The notes under the pieces: model-generated
What the model was told of the DNA's origin: nothing
The model's input: only the letters and a program-made list of their open reading frames with translations
The model's database searches: none
Part shown: piece by piece, positions 11,330 through 23,547 of the stretch
Layout: every line of letters starts with the position of its first letter
Position numbering within the stretch: position 1 is the stretch's first letter
Made by a program: the position numbers and the translations under genes
Source: Collybia mongolica
Lineage: Eukaryota > Basidiomycota > Agaricomycetes > Agaricales > Clitocybaceae
DNA length: 64,000 nt
Direction: 5' to 3'
Assembly (NCBI GenBank): GCA_013420905.1
Contig: JAAXNY010000008.1
Location: forward strand, 3,472,001 to 3,536,000

Positions 11330-12770
11330 TTACACCCGTTCTTCACCGACCTTCCATACCTCCAGCCCGCCCTCGCCTCCGACGCCCACAATCCCATTTT
11401 GCCAATCCACACTCAACACCTTCGTGCCGTCCCACGCCTTGAAGCTTGCCATTGCATTTTTCGTGCTCCTCAGGTCCCACAGCCGCACCACTCCGTCGTA
11501 CGCGCCGCTCACCACCTGGCGTGATCCAGCCGAACCCACCGCGATACACGATGGTGTCGCAGCGTGCATGAAAGATCCCGCCGCTACCCCTGCCCCGTCC
11601 GCACGTACATCGTACATCGTCATCGTGCGGTCCGTTGATGCTGCCAGGAGTGTCCCTCCATCTTGTGTCGCCGCCAGGGCCAAGAAAGGCTTCTCCGAAG
11701 CGTTCTGATGCATATTAGATTCTGTGTCAAAGGTGGGGGGCGGTATGATACGCACGATAGTCCGCGTACACAACCCATTCTCCGTGTCCCACACCCGCAC
11801 CGTCGAGTCAAACCCGCAGCTATACGCCTCCGTCCCCGACCCGAACATGACCGTGGATACGCGGCTTGTGTGCGACTCAAGTACCATCAACGGTGCCTTG
11901 CGTTTCGGCTTAGACTCCTCCTCAACTCTCCGCCGCTTCTTCCTGTCCCGCTCGTTTGTTTGTTCTGGCACCTCATCCGAAGATGGGATCGTCGTGTCCC
12001 AGAGACCGATAAGGCTGTCCCATGACGCTGTTAGTAGATGCGAACCTGCGGCGTTGGATGCGATGGAGGATAGTGGTGCAGTGTGTAGATGGAGGGATGC
12101 GAGGGGTTTCGCTTTTGTTGATGAATCGAGGGTTACTTCGGTGAGCTGGCCGGTTAGGTCGTGCGATGCGCTTGCGACTAGGTGGGTCGGGGTGTTTGAG
12201 GCGTCCGAAGTTGGTACAATACAGAACGAGGTGATGGGTGCGGCGTGCACCTGTGTCGTAGATATTACGTTTTTAGAGTAGTCGAACGAACGTATGTGTC
12301 CATCGTATGATGCGGTGAAGAAGTGTCTGCAAAGCCGTGTTAAATATGGACTATACCTTGAAATACGGACACTCACCCTTTGACTTTACACGAGACCGAC
12401 GACACCCAGTCCTCATGAGGAAAGTCAGACATTTTTTGAGGTGGCATGACTGATTCAATGTACTCGATTTCGAGCGTTTCTTCCTGCACAGGATTTGAAG
12501 CTTTCTCGACGAAATGAACAAAGATCGACATACCTCTCCAACGCCATGTTCCGCACACCATTCGGTCAGAGAGTTCCTCAATATTTCTCCCTTCACCAAG
12601 AAGTCAAATGGGACTGGTGTTGTAAGCGATAGTGCCTTGTTGATCAGTTGAGAAAGTTGGTATCGCTTCCATGTCGTTGGGATCATGTATTTTTGGGAGG
12701 GTAATGGGTAAGGCGTTTGGGTGGTAAAAACCACCGGTTGGGACGTCGTGTTAGACGATGTGGACGCCAT
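11330..12770 (-). CDS. YTM1: YTM1 / WDR12, WD-repeat ribosome biogenesis factor
   Basis: WD40 component of the nucleolar NOP7-ERB1-YTM1 (PeBoW) complex needed for 27S pre-rRNA processing and 60S maturation (family knowledge). Four exons (12770-12534, 12483-12377, 12326-11756, 11704-11330) give 429 residues. The N-terminus carries the NLE-type ubiquitin-like domain (TPYPLPSQKYMIPTTWKRYQ), which in the family docks to the MIDAS domain of the REA1 AAA-ATPase. WD repeats follow, with recognisable ends such as LIGLWDT, VRVWDTE, MTMYDVR, VRLWDLR and LEVWKVG. A basic linker (RDRKKRRRVEEESKPKRK) suits nuclear localisation. The 51-nt intron at 11705-11755 is in frame and could be read through, but removing it restores the conserved join TRTI-NASEKPF. 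A poly-A tract lies directly upstream of the ATG. Divergent from the PLC gene. Confidence 0.93.
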
Positions 12771-13570
12771 TTTTTTTTTGCGGTGAGGGAGGGTGGAGGA
12801 TGGTGGAATTGGCCAGTGATCTCGACGGTGGAATTCCCGAATTTCCTAGCCAATCAAAATCAATCCTTGCCAAAAAAAAAAAGTGTGACAATGTCACGGG
12901 AATCACGCTGAACATGGTTGAATTGAAACCACAGTGCAGACCTTCATGAAATACTCTTATTCGTGTCTCTTTACACATTGAATTGCATAGGTCCCAAGGT
13001 GTGTTTATATTGCCATCTATCTGACCTGCATTTTCATTAGACTAACGAATCCCGATCTGTACTCGATCGATATTCCGCTTAGCCGACACTGCTCTTGATA
13101 TATGGTTAACCTGAAGATCATAGGGCCTTCGAATTTCAAAAAAAAAAAAGGACACCGCTCAGCGCCCGGCTCCATAGTGCGCTCTGATAATGATCTAGAC
13201 CCTTGAACACCCAGACCCATAGAGCCGGTAAGCCTAGAACGCAAATTGGACTTATGAAGCTTTAATTACTCACAACTATACACAGCCCAGTGCAGCCTTG
13301 GAGCTGTCCTCATGTCTCTTATTCTCATTGGGAGAACTTCGAAGATCAGCTCAAAGGAACATGAATAGGTCCTTGGTTCACAACAGAGTCACGTGATGCC
13401 AAGAGTCACGATGGCACGCTATCATTTTATCGATTCGCCGTTGGCCATCTTTGTTCTCTCCCAACAGGACGCGAGGAAAGCGACCTTTCAACTCCCGATA
13501 ATTTCCTTCCACCACGGCATCCCACGGACCGAAAGATTGGATACGAAAGGAACGCAGGCATCTCGTTAGG
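12771..13570. other. divergent promoter region between YTM1 and PLC
   Basis: 800 bp between two outward-facing start codons (12770 minus and 13571 plus). It contains A-rich runs near 12869-12880 and 13138-13150 but no recognised gene. It probably holds both promoters. Confidence 0.6.
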
Positions 13571-16500
13571 ATGTCTGCCGACCTCAGCGATATCGTACTG
13601 GGCAAGTCCAACGATGAGCTACCCAGGTCTGGTTTATCGACGCCCCTTTACCCACACGACACGGATTTCAGCGTCCCGGAAAAACTGCTGGAAGGGACGG
13701 TCATGACCAAGATTTCGGAGAAGAAGCAGAAAGAGGTCGCATTCCATCTGGATCCTGATGAGGGGCGAATATTGTACAAGTCGAGAAAGACTGGTATCAG
13801 TGCGTGTTTCTTTAACGAACCATGGTTTCTGTCGTATAACGCGTGCTGCCCATGCAGTTCCAATCGAAACCATCAAGGAAATCCGATCTGGGTCGAACGC
13901 CCATTACTACCGCGAGCAGTTCAAGTTCCCCGAAGAAGCTGAGGCCCGTTGGATCACCATCATCTATATCCTGGAGGGGACGTACAAGACACTCCACATG
14001 CTCGCCCCCACACGTGACATATTCCTCATGTGGGACCAGGCCCTCCACAAACTGTTCGCGATCCGTCAGGGACTGATGACAGGGTTGGGCAACCTCGATA
14101 TGAGGCAAGCGGTATGGGAGCGCCAGTATTGGAAGGGCGCAGATAAAGAGGGTGACCAGAAGTTGGTGTTCGACGAGGTTGAGACGATGTGCAAACGGTT
14201 GAATGTGAATCTTTGGCGTGAGGAATTGAAGAGGATATTCAGTGTAAGCGCCAAGGGATATTACAGGCACATTTTAACTGACTGTTTCTTTCTAGCTCGT
14301 CGATACCGATAAACGAGGTTATCTCGACTTTCCTGCCTTCCAACGCTTCGTGAAGCTCCTGAAGCGGCGTCCTGAAATTGAACTCATATATGACAAGCTT
14401 CGCGCCTCTAACGCCGGCAAGCTCGACTTCAGCACGTTCGAGAAGTTTATGCGTGAAACTCAAAAGGTTGTTTCAATATCTTCGAAAATCCATATTCGAC
14501 GCTAACGTCTTTCCGATAGTCAAAGTTAAATCAAACAGACTTACAAGCGGTTTTTACCAAGTATTCGTCTCAATACTCTCCTCTCCCTCCAGCCTCTGAG
14601 GTATCTGGTGCTCAGACTGCAGCCCAAGGCTCGTCGCCATCGATTCCCGCATCGCCAACCCAGACCCTTTCCCTTGATGGTTTTACATCATTCTTGCTTT
14701 CACCAGACAACGCACCTTTTTCGGAGAAACAAGACATAATCTGGCAAGATATGACACTCCCAATATCTGAATACTATATTTCGTCATCACACAACACTTA
14801 TCTCGTGGGGCACCAGCTTGTAGGCGTGAGCACCATAGAGGGATACATACGTGCTCTGCTTCATAGTTGTAGAAGCGTCGAATGTGCGTTCATATTCCCT
14901 ACATTAACTATTGTATCACCGTGCTGAACTTCTGATATAGTGGACATATACGATGGCGACAGTGAACCGGTCATCTTCCACGGGAAGACCTTGACGTCGA
15001 AGGTGCCACTCAGGGAGATCTGCCAAGCTATTGCGAAATACGCTTTCGTCACCTCTCCGTACGCTGTCCTTATCTCTGCGGAGGTACATTGCGGGCTTGA
15101 ACAGCAAGACAAGATGGTGGAAATCATGTCGAACATCTTCGGTGAGGCCCTGATCAGTGCTCCTGTCGAAGGACGTCCAAAGATCGAGGTTCTTCCGAGT
15201 CCAGAAGATCTGAAAGGCAAGTTCTTGTTGAAAGTACGTAAATTTCTCGGTACTATGCATCGAAAGCCAACTTAGCTATGCAGGCCAAGAACTTGTATGT
15301 CGTGGCGCAGCTCGAGTCTCTCCGGTTGCAAAAAACCGTCGCAGATAAATCAGCTCTCGACGCCGATCCATCCGACTCCGACTCCGACTCCGACAGAGAC
15401 GTTGCAGACGGAAAGCGGGGTGGTGTGCGGGGTGGCATGGACCAGCTGAAAGAGAAGTGGCGAAAGGCACGAGGAAAGGACCCAACACGACCCAGCAAGC
15501 CAAAAGTCCGCATGTCGTTCAAGCTAGCATCGCTCCTGGTGTACACCGTGGGCGTCAAGTGCCACGGAATCGACGCCTCCGTGCAGTACGCGCCCGAACA
15601 CATCTTCTCGCTTTCAGAGAACACGGCGAACAAGCTGGTCAAGGCTAGCATGACGGACCTGGTGAAGCACAACCAGAACCACATGGTCAGGATCTACCCG
15701 AAGGGTACGAGGGTCAACTCTACCAACTTTGAGCCTCATCGGTATTGGGCTGCTGGAGCCCAGGTTGTCGCCATCAACTGGCAAACTTTCGGTGCGCTTT
15801 GTGTATCCTGTGTATGTGGGTAGTATCTTACGATTGTACCTATCGTAGATTTGGGGTATATGATCAACCAGGCCATGTTCCAGCGCAATGGCCGCTCTGG
15901 TTATATTTTGAAACCCCCAGCACTGCGCGAAGGCGCCAAAGACCTACTCTCGAAGTACACGAAGCACTTCCTGGACGTTACTGTAAGCATGTCGTCCCCC
16001 ACAGCTTACTATTAGGCTGACGATCGTCCGTCAGATCATATCAGCGCAGCAACTACCCCGTCTCAAGGACAGCAACGGCCAAGAAATAGTCGAGAAGTCC
16101 GTCGTCGACCCCTTCGTCCAAGTGTCCCTCCACATCCCCGACTGGACCCATTCACCGTTTCTGCCAGAATCAGCGAAGACAGCTGGGGCCAAGTACTCTG
16201 CGCCCACCGATGCGACGCTCACAACAGCCACATCCGCACGGACGGTGTCTTACAGCACCCGTGTCGTCAAGAACAACGGTTTCAACCCCGCTTGGCGGGA
16301 AGAGCTGTGCCTGCCGTTTGACTGCATAGGCGACATGAAGGAATTGATCTTTGTTGAGTTCGCTGTGCGCCAGCAAGGCAAAGATGATGAAGACGATGAG
16401 CCCATCGCGCTATATTGCACGCCGTTGTCGTGCTTGGAGAGTGGTACGTCCTGGCTCGTTACAGAGGTCTAAATCGCTTATTTATACTGCCCGTATAGGA

Positions 16501-16590
16501 TTCCGACATCTTCCATTACATGATTCACAGCTCACGCAACACTTGTTCTCAACATTGTTTGTGAAAGTCAGCGTTCGTGATGTTGATTAG
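13571..16590 (+). CDS. PLC1: phosphoinositide-specific phospholipase C (delta type)
   Basis: Hydrolyses PI(4,5)P2 to diacylglycerol and inositol trisphosphate at the plasma membrane in a Ca2+-dependent way (family knowledge). Nine exons joined by eight GT-AG introns (13794-13857, 14244-14295, 14467-14519, 14884-14940, 15234-15283, 15792-15848, 15983-16034, 16444-16498) give 859 residues. Order: PH-like domain (~35-150), EF-hand region (~200-260; VDTDKRGYLDF), X box from ~338, acidic linker with an Asp/Ser repeat, Y box from ~554 (PKVRMSFKLASLLVYT), C2 from ~693. The X box keeps SSHNTYL (first catalytic His), VELDIYDGD formed across intron 4 (Glu and Asp ligands), FHGKTLTSK (second His) and SAEVHCGLEQQ (Glu). 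All key residues are present, so it should be active. Start chosen at the only ATG before the PH exon. Confidence 0.94.
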
Positions 16591-16992
16591 TTTTTGTCGA
16601 TTAATTGCTTCACTATACACTATACCCATCCATATGTCACATTCACTATGTATTTATAACCAATTAGAGCTTTCTCAATTGCTTATGGAACACCTTTTGT
16701 GTACGACCACGCCTAGAGCTAATGCAAAGATGTCGGAACGATGTTTGTCCCAGTAATTCCTCGGGTGGACTGCTTTGAGCGCATCATATTGCTTTATGCA
16801 CAGTATCCGAATATACTTCCACCATTTACTGGTTCACCCCCGTGCTTGCAATTGGGTCCTGCATCGATGAAATACTAACATTCCAGTGTTAGCGCTAGGT
16901 AAAGTACATCGCGATTATTAATACCCTAAATTAAATAGATAATTACGACTATCCAACGTCCACGAGACACAACAATACCGTCCTCCACAAAA
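16591..16992. other. convergent intergenic region
   Basis: 400 bp between the 3' ends of PLC (plus) and the nucleotidyltransferase-like gene (minus). AT-rich, as expected for two 3' ends. No other feature was recognised. Confidence 0.6.
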
Positions 16993-18661
16993 TCACTCAC
17001 CAATCCTTAAAACGCCTGTGTACAGCACCTCCGTCTCCATCTCCGTCCGAAAACCAAGAAGCTCCCATACCTGCCTATGCTCCGGGAACTCAGTACAGAA
17101 ATCTACCACCCTCTCCCTTGAGAGCTGCTCAAACTCCTCGCTGAAGAGCGCGCGATCTGACCACGGCTGTGACACCATCAATGGCCGAACATGACGCATC
17201 TGTAACATATTCGCAAGATCCGCGACATCGATGGGGGCCTTCTGCGTGTAGCGCTTCTCGACTGCCGTGCGATGGTCGTCCCACCCCTGTATTTTCTGCA
17301 GCAACAGCACCGAGAAGGGCACGACAGGGAGCACGTACTCGCCGCGCTGCTGCCACATAATCCTTTCGAGTGGGAGCGCCGGGAGATGCATCACTCCTGG
17401 CAGAAGGATGTCCACTTTGCTCGTCTGCCCCGCTGATGACTCTTTCAGCCGGTAGTATAGTACTTTGTACGTCGCTTCCGGATCTTTTGCGTCCTTGAGG
17501 AAGAAATGGACCGGGTCGTGTGCTACTATAGCTGCCTTTAGGTCTTCTTGCGTAGACATATCCCTTGGCGGTGGAAGGAGCAGCACGTCGACGTCCTAGA
17601 AAAAAGGAACCCCAAATTAGGGTTAGGTGCCTGCCTGAATTTGAACAACGACGGAAAACTCACGTTGGGTGGTCGAGGGTTGCCGAACATTCTACAACCC
17701 ATGCTTCCAAAGATGGCACAAGGGATGCCTAGCTCCCGGAGGGTGGATACCGCTGCCTTTGCCGCCATGTTGCGTATCTGCGTGCGACTGATTAGTGGCC
17801 GCCGTCTTCGAGGTTTTTCGATTGGAGGACTTAAGGTTGTAGTTGTTGTGTCAGGTAGGGGAGCACCAGGTAAAGGCTGGGGTGCCGGAGGAGTTGGCGG
17901 TGTGTCTGCCTTTACTTTGGATGCTGATCCGGATGCCACTGGTGATGACTTGGGTGGTGCATTGGTGCCGTCGGGGGCCGTGACTTGAGTAAATCCCAAT
18001 TTCCGCCAAGTAGGCTTAAGCTTGGGGTATGTGGCAAGAAACCTATTCACTCTTTCAACAGATGCATCTCGCAACGCTGGGTCGAATGGGCCACCAGGAA
18101 GAGAGTGCATCTGGATATTGTATTGCTTCAGCATGACGATGATGTCTCTTGATAGGCTCTTTTCCTGGGTTGTCAAAGCTTCCTCGGACGACCCCCTTGC
18201 TTTGTCCCAATCTTCCAGCTTGCGAAGGAGTATATATGGATATGGTGCGAGTGGGAAACCGTCAACGATGGGGATACGGCTGAGCGATTGCGTCGCAGTG
18301 GAGAGAGTGAAGTCGATATCGATACTCCTTTGCCCACCATGTGGTAATGCGTAGTCTCGAAACCGCAGCATGTTCGTTGCTCGCAGGGAAAAATGGGTAG
18401 GTTGCTCTCGTACGATAGACCGCTTCAGTTCGTCCAAGGCGACGTTACGCGAAATGATCATGATTTCTACTTTCTTGAGGCTACCTTGAGTATCCAACTG
18501 ACGAATTATAGTAAAACACTCACAGACGGGGGCGTGTTCAACCCAATGTATTTTGCGCGCGCCATCTCGCCGTACAGCATGAACGGCAACTGTCTTCGTT
18601 GTAGTATCTTGGTGGTGGCATCCGTCGCAAAATTAACCAGATATTGCCTTCGTTTATCCAT
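16993..18661 (-). CDS. tandem nucleotidyltransferase-fold protein, first unit degenerate
   Basis: Three exons (18661-18524, 18473-17664, 17595-16993) give 516 residues. The C-terminal half has a nucleotidyltransferase core: CAIFGSMGCRMFGNPRPPN joined by splicing to DVDVLLLPPP, i.e. the G-S helix followed by the D-x-D metal pair, then a later VDILLP as third acidic strand. The N-terminal half repeats the same layout (LPFMLYGEMARAKYIGLNTPPS, then KVEIMIIS, then SIDIDFTL) but lacks the G-S and D-x-D residues, so that unit is probably non-catalytic. A Pro/Thr-rich linker and a basic patch (EKPRRRRPLISR) separate the units. Substrate is unknown; the fold includes tRNA-, antibiotic- and toxin-type transferases. 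Start chosen because an in-frame TAA lies two codons upstream of the ATG. I believe this family is expanded in mushrooms, but that is recollection, not shown here. Confidence 0.75.
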
Positions 18662-19574
18662 CGTTTACGAGCTGTACAGGGTTGACCTGATGGTAGTTGG
18701 TGAGGTTGTTGAACAGCACCGGATTTCGGGGTGCCGGTATGATCATCACGTGAGGTAACGCGTGAATCAGGCCAGGCTGCCACGCAGCCGCGGTGTTGTT
18801 AAATACGGTCTTTTCTCCTATTTTTAACTGATCACTTTGCCAAATGTATCGCGCTTTCGTTTAAAAGCTCAAGTGGTTGGCGAGTAGATATCCCGTAGAC
18901 ATGTAACACCCGGCACAAACTCCAACCTCAAGTTAAAAATGGCAGATGCCCCATTGGATGGTTTATTACACACAGTGAGTACTGGACGATAGCTATGCTC
19001 GTAACTGTTGTCTTATCGTTTTCAATTCAATTCTTTACATAAGTCTACCCCGGCTCATACTCTCAGGGAATCAAGAGACTGATACGCATCAGGCTATGAG
19101 TTGTGCCTGACGAAAAAATGGTCTTGGGACGACTCACGGCATCCTGATATGGTCACGCTTATCAGAGTCCGAGATTCTCGCTGGCTTCGCGGCGCAGATG
19201 TGAGCATCTTACAGAGGCTTCACCCCTTCACCACAATAAATCTTATTACATCAGAGTAACAATACTAACGTTCCCCAAAGTTGAAACGATCACGATCGAC
19301 TCAGAACCTCACCCTTGCTGTGACCCCGGATGTTGCTGAAAGACCGTGGAATTTACCTTTGACAGGCTGGCGGTCTCCTGACTGTTTTCGATCTTGGCGA
19401 ATGACATCCATCTCGTGTTTTTCTAATACTTATAGAGGCAGGGTTATGGCAAACCTAGGATCGACCAGGCACCTCGAAAAACTTCAAGTCTGGCCTTCCC
19501 CAACGTCATCTCTCAGTGATAACAGGCGGGCAGCCCCGTACTTACCTTTGGTGGCCCAGTGTGTGCAAGGGTCA
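18662..19574. other. divergent intergenic region
   Basis: 900 bp between the nucleotidyltransferase-like gene (minus) and the 7TM-like gene (plus). No convincing gene seen. A frame at 19281-19631 covers the first exon of the 7TM gene in the wrong frame and was ignored. Confidence 0.5.
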
Positions 19575-20884
19575 TGGCACTTTCCCCAAGCGAAATGCAG
19601 TTCGTCTCGGTTATGTGTGAGGGCCTTTTGATTGGTTCGTTTGAATCTTCGATCACCTATGCTGCAAAACTGGACTCATGCGTTCTATTCCAGGCGTATA
19701 CGGCGCTCTAATCATCTTGGTGCTTTGGTTCTTGATGTACTTTCTTTTAGGCTGCCCGACATCACATAAGAGCTGATTCGAGACTGCAGAAACAGCGGTC
19801 GAAAAGTATCTGTGGTGCACAAAATACTATTCGGAGTCTCTATCACGATGTTCCTCATTTCAATCGGACATCTGGCTCTTCTCGTACTGGAGGCTAGCGT
19901 TGGCGTGCGGCCATCTCCTTCAGTTGCGAAGGCGTTGATTATTCTTTCGACGTTTCAGGTAGGTTATTCTATCACCATCTATAAATATCAACTCACCATG
20001 ATCCCTTTACGAACAGTTTGTGATCAGCGACCTCATTATAATATGGAGGTCAGTTCCAATCATTGCACGGTTTACCGATATTATCTGACAATGATTGAAA
20101 GAGTGTGGACTGTCTGGGGCCGTTCTTATTACGTCGCAGCAGGACCATTTATCATCATGGTTGTGGCTGCCGGTGCGTTCGGAACGGCCTATCTTGCACA
20201 CACCTTCCTAACCGATAATCTTCAGGATTCACTGCAGCCAATGCCGCGAGAAAAGATATCCACAATTTCTTCCTCATAGAACCTGTTGCATTAATTATTG
20301 CAAACACGTCCCTCTGTACGCTTTTGATTGCTGGAAGAATCTGGTTAGTAGGCCCATTTCCATAGATTACATGGATTTGTGAGATTTACCATCAACGATC
20401 ATCCCAGCTACATGCATTACCATCTTAAAAGGGTCACAAATAGCCCCTTCCTTTGGCGTCCGCCAAGTAGCTACGGCGGAGCAGTAGCGCTTGTTGTGGA
20501 GTCCGGGGCGCTCTACACGACAAGCCAGGTAAGCCTGTACCTTTTATTAGAGGTTGCGTCTCACCGATTTTTTACGGCGCTCCGCTTAGCTGATGTGCCT
20601 CATTCTCTACTACACAAATAGCAAAGGGTTGTCGGTCATGCTCAACATGGAAATCCCCATAATAGTAGGAATTTGCCTTTCGACTCTTTACTATTTATAT
20701 CTCATTTCTTCATCAGGGGCTTGTACCAACTCTAATCATCGTGCTGGTCCATTTTAATATAGCTTCGGGGACGAACGCAACACGGCAATTTACGACACTT
20801 GTTTTCCGTGATTCATCTGTCACATCATTAGACGCTTCAGCGGGCCCCGCAACAAAAGTACCTGAGGCGCACCAACAAGCCTAA
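19575..20884 (+). CDS. orphan seven-transmembrane-like membrane protein
   Basis: Agaricomycete-type orphan 7TM protein of unknown ligand. The ATG at 19575 opens MALSPSEMQFVSVMCEGLL. Eight introns, each ~50-90 nt, are needed. The second (19737-19789) removes an in-frame stop and restores FLINSGRKVSVVHKILF. Hydrophobic segments include GALIILVLWFLI, SITMFLISIGHLALLVL, FVISDLIIIW, PFIIMVVAA, ALIIANTSLCTLLIAG, LMCLILYYT and GLVPTLIIVLVHF, giving about seven. The motif WRVWTVWGRSYYV after the third helix and the ILYYTNSKGLS element are typical of this family as I recall it. The C-terminal tail is short, polar and rich in Thr and Ala. No kinase or G-protein motif is visible. Function unknown; a sensory role is only a guess. 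Confidence 0.78.
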
Positions 20885-21086
20885 GGGTCATGACGTTGGA
20901 AGGTACCTCTGGTGAACCGTAGCTTTTTATGTACTTTTTTAATGCTGTATTATGGAAATGTATGGAGCATGAAAGCTACCAGCGCCTAGCACCTTACTAC
21001 GAGGGTGCTGCCGCGTAACAGCCTTGACGATAACTCTCACTGTCAGATGCCATTGCGTTGCTTCTGACCTGTCGAAAATCTATCGG

Positions 21087-22339
21087 CTAAAACAAGTCTT
21101 CTTGCCCACCCACCAAACCTCCGAAATAACATGTGAGTGCCTTGAGCTTCGTTCCCATCCACTCTTCCTCGACTTCTACCACCTCTTCTTTTTCATGTTT
21201 TTTCCCCTTCTCGACCCGGATATTTGATGGGGGGCCTGCCGTCTCCAAGGACGGTGATGAGCCGGTGAACTCGGATTCTAGCAGGTCGCTGATTTCCTCC
21301 AAGCGCGTGTTTCTGGGGAGGTAATATGCAATGTTTCGAGAGAGGCGCCTACTCAAGCGAAAGAGCTCAGCACCATGAATGGGCTGTATCGACGACAGTG
21401 AGTATGAAGGGTGCGTTTCTACGGGCGTCGAATCCACGTCGCTCCCTATGAGAGTTTTGTCTCCATAGTTTTTGGTGGGCGAAGGTGTCTCAGAGTTGAT
21501 GGTACCAGAAAGGTAGGTCGGTCCTCCCCATGGGGGGCTTAGAAATACGACGTCGATACGGCGTGTTGCAGCAGCATGTGGGTCGGAAGATGGGAGTGAT
21601 AGGTATGAGTTGGCAAAGGAGATATAATCAGACAGGACAAATTCGATGCGATCAGCAACGCCATAGATTTGGGCGTTATGTCGTGCCAGGGCCAGCCGTG
21701 TCGGAGAGGTGTCAAGTGCGATCACTTGCAGATGGGAAGATCATGTCAGCCTCCATGTGTAAGAATTGTATAGGCTGACGCACCGCGCTGACATGTTTTC
21801 GCGAACGCGATCGCGTTTCCCCCAACCCCGCAGAATGCATCAAGTATGGTATCGCAGCGACATCGTTCCGCAATTTGGTCTGCGATGAGCTCGGGCGTGA
21901 CGCTGTACCAGCCTTCCTCGTCAAGCAAACACCCTGGTGGCGTGGAATACAAGGAGAAGAACCGAGTTCTCTGTGAGAAGTCTGACATGTCAAATGTCGC
22001 CATTGAGTTACGACCAATTTAAAGGGGTTAAGACGCACATTTCTTAAGGTGATCTGGCACTTCCGACGCGTTGGTATAGTGGGGTACCAACCTCGTTGCA
22101 TCATATTTTGCTACCCGCTGCGCTGACCAAGTTTCATCACCTACGACCATCTTTTCGTTGCCATCCTTTTGCATTTTCCGCCTTTTCGTGGGCCGATTTT
22201 CGTCGTGATTTTCTGGTGTATGAAGCAAGGACTTTGGTAGATTTGAATCGGATGTCATTGGTTGGGATGCTGGGTCATTCTTGAACGCGTCGAGTACAAA
22301 TCTCGACAGGCCTGTAAGACCCCCTTTTCGTTTACCCAT
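21087..22339 (-). CDS. TGS1: trimethylguanosine synthase (snRNA/snoRNA cap hypermethylase)
   Basis: SAM-dependent enzyme that turns the m7G cap of snRNA and snoRNA into the 2,2,7-trimethyl form in the nucleolus and Cajal-like bodies (family knowledge). Three exons (22339-22039, 21981-21784, 21724-21087) give 378 residues. A basic N-terminus (MGKRKGG, RPTKRRKMQKDG) is followed by the TGS1 signature spliced across intron 1, KKYFSQRTRFFS, then DEEGWYSVTPELIA. SAM-binding motif I is DAFCGVGGNAIAFA, next comes VIALDTSPTRLALARHNAQIYG, and the catalytic motif IV is FLSPPWGGPTYL. The linker between the SPPW loop and ELFRLSRRLS is longer than usual and Ser/Thr-rich. All core motifs are intact. The C-terminus carries an acidic stretch (EKEEVVEVEEEW). 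Confidence 0.92.
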
Positions 22340-22555
22340 AGAGAAAGAAAACAGGTCTCAAGTTAAGATCGTGATAATGAGAAGGTAATGCTCTCAACAA
22401 GCTAAATTGTTCAAGTAATTTTCACCTTGCTTTAGCTAGTTGAGTCCCGGCTTAACCATGTCAATCAAACAAAATACGAACAAACCTAACAGCCACAAAT
22501 TCCATGTTTCGGTAAATCCCGGACTAGGACAGCATCTGGCTAGCCTCTGAGTCAC
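22340..22555. other. short intergenic stretch upstream of TGS1
   Basis: Probable TGS1 promoter. Nothing else recognised before the MITE-like element that starts near 22556. Confidence 0.5.
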
Positions 22556-23111
22556 TAATGTTGTTGGCAGAATGCTGCCATTCTGCCGAATTCTGCCAAC
22601 TGCCGGCAGTAGCCTGGCTACTGCCAAGAGGGTGCTGGCAGAATTCGGCAGAAAATAATGTGGCTGTGCCTGACTGCCCCTGTCGTACAACAATTCAAAA
22701 AAAAAAGTTGAATAAATCCTCTACATATCCCGCCCTCTATGTCTGGTCGAAAGCAGCCTGCTATTGTCACTGACAACTTCACTTCAGAATCGTGACAATA
22801 ACCACATCAAGCATCTCACTGATCCCAAGAAATGCCCCATGTTTATGACTTCGAAGAACTTGCTAAAGTTGATAATGGCAAGGTTCCAACCCTGGTTGTG
22901 GAGGATATGGATGTCATTGGAACAGCAGATGATGATGATTGGGACATTTTAGCTGTAGGGAGGCTGTAATCGGTTGTATAGTGGCCCTCGAACGCATAAC
23001 ATTCATGTCTGCCCCCCAAATCTTTCTGCCCGATTCTGCCACACCCGGCAGTTGCCGTTCTGCCGGCAGAACGGCAGAAAATTTCCAAAAACAATTCTGC
23101 CACCCACACTA
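22556..23111. mobile_element. MITE-like element with subterminal CTGCC repeats (~556 bp)
   Basis: The ends are inverted: TAATGTTGTTGGCAGAAT on the left, TAGTGTGGGTGGCAGAAT (reverse complement) on the right, 14 of 18 identical. Flanks resemble each other (CCTCTGAG at 22544, CCTCTGAC at 23112), suggesting an imperfect ~8-bp duplication as in hAT elements. Clusters of TTCTGCC and GGCAGAA in both orientations lie at 22565-22655 and 23030-23105, like the subterminal repeats that bind hAT transposases. The middle holds a 45-codon frame (22831-22968) ending in an acidic tract (ADDDDWDIL), perhaps a relic of captured coding DNA. Confidence 0.55.
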
Positions 23112-23547
23112 CCTCTGACACGGCTCCTTTATAACACCAGAAAGCACAATCTAAGGATTACTAGAGCCGCGAGAGCCTGACGTTGATGACTCCGGCATGC
23201 ACATAAGTAACTACATATTTCAAATCCTTGAAGATCTGGTAGGTCCAGTTTGAATAACATAACCACTAATGAGTATTATAACAAGATCTGATTTTGTGTC
23301 AGGCCCGGATTCATTCACTTACTACAAGAGCATCAAATGAACTGAAGTCCAGAAGCAACTTCAAGCAAGTGCCCTGGGGCCTGTTGCCGTAAGCGGCAAC
23401 CTCTAGTCTACGGCTTTCGCTGATTTTGAATTGTGACAGGCTTCTCACGGTTTTTTGTTGTCCTCTCCGTCGAACGACTCCAACGTTCAACGTTCAACTC
23501 AGGCTCAACAGAACTTTTCAAGTAAAGGCCGCTTAGCAAGACTTGCC
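23112..23547. other. intergenic, promoter side of the SDR gene
   Basis: No gene recognised. Upstream exons of the SDR cannot be excluded, but the ATG at 23548 gives a normal N-terminus. Confidence 0.4.

Noticed and set aside
11274..12281. Long plus-strand frames opposite YTM1 (11274-11708, 11663-12025, 11724-12281).
   Set aside because: Shadow frames of the WD40 gene, whose minus-strand frame carries all recognisable motifs.
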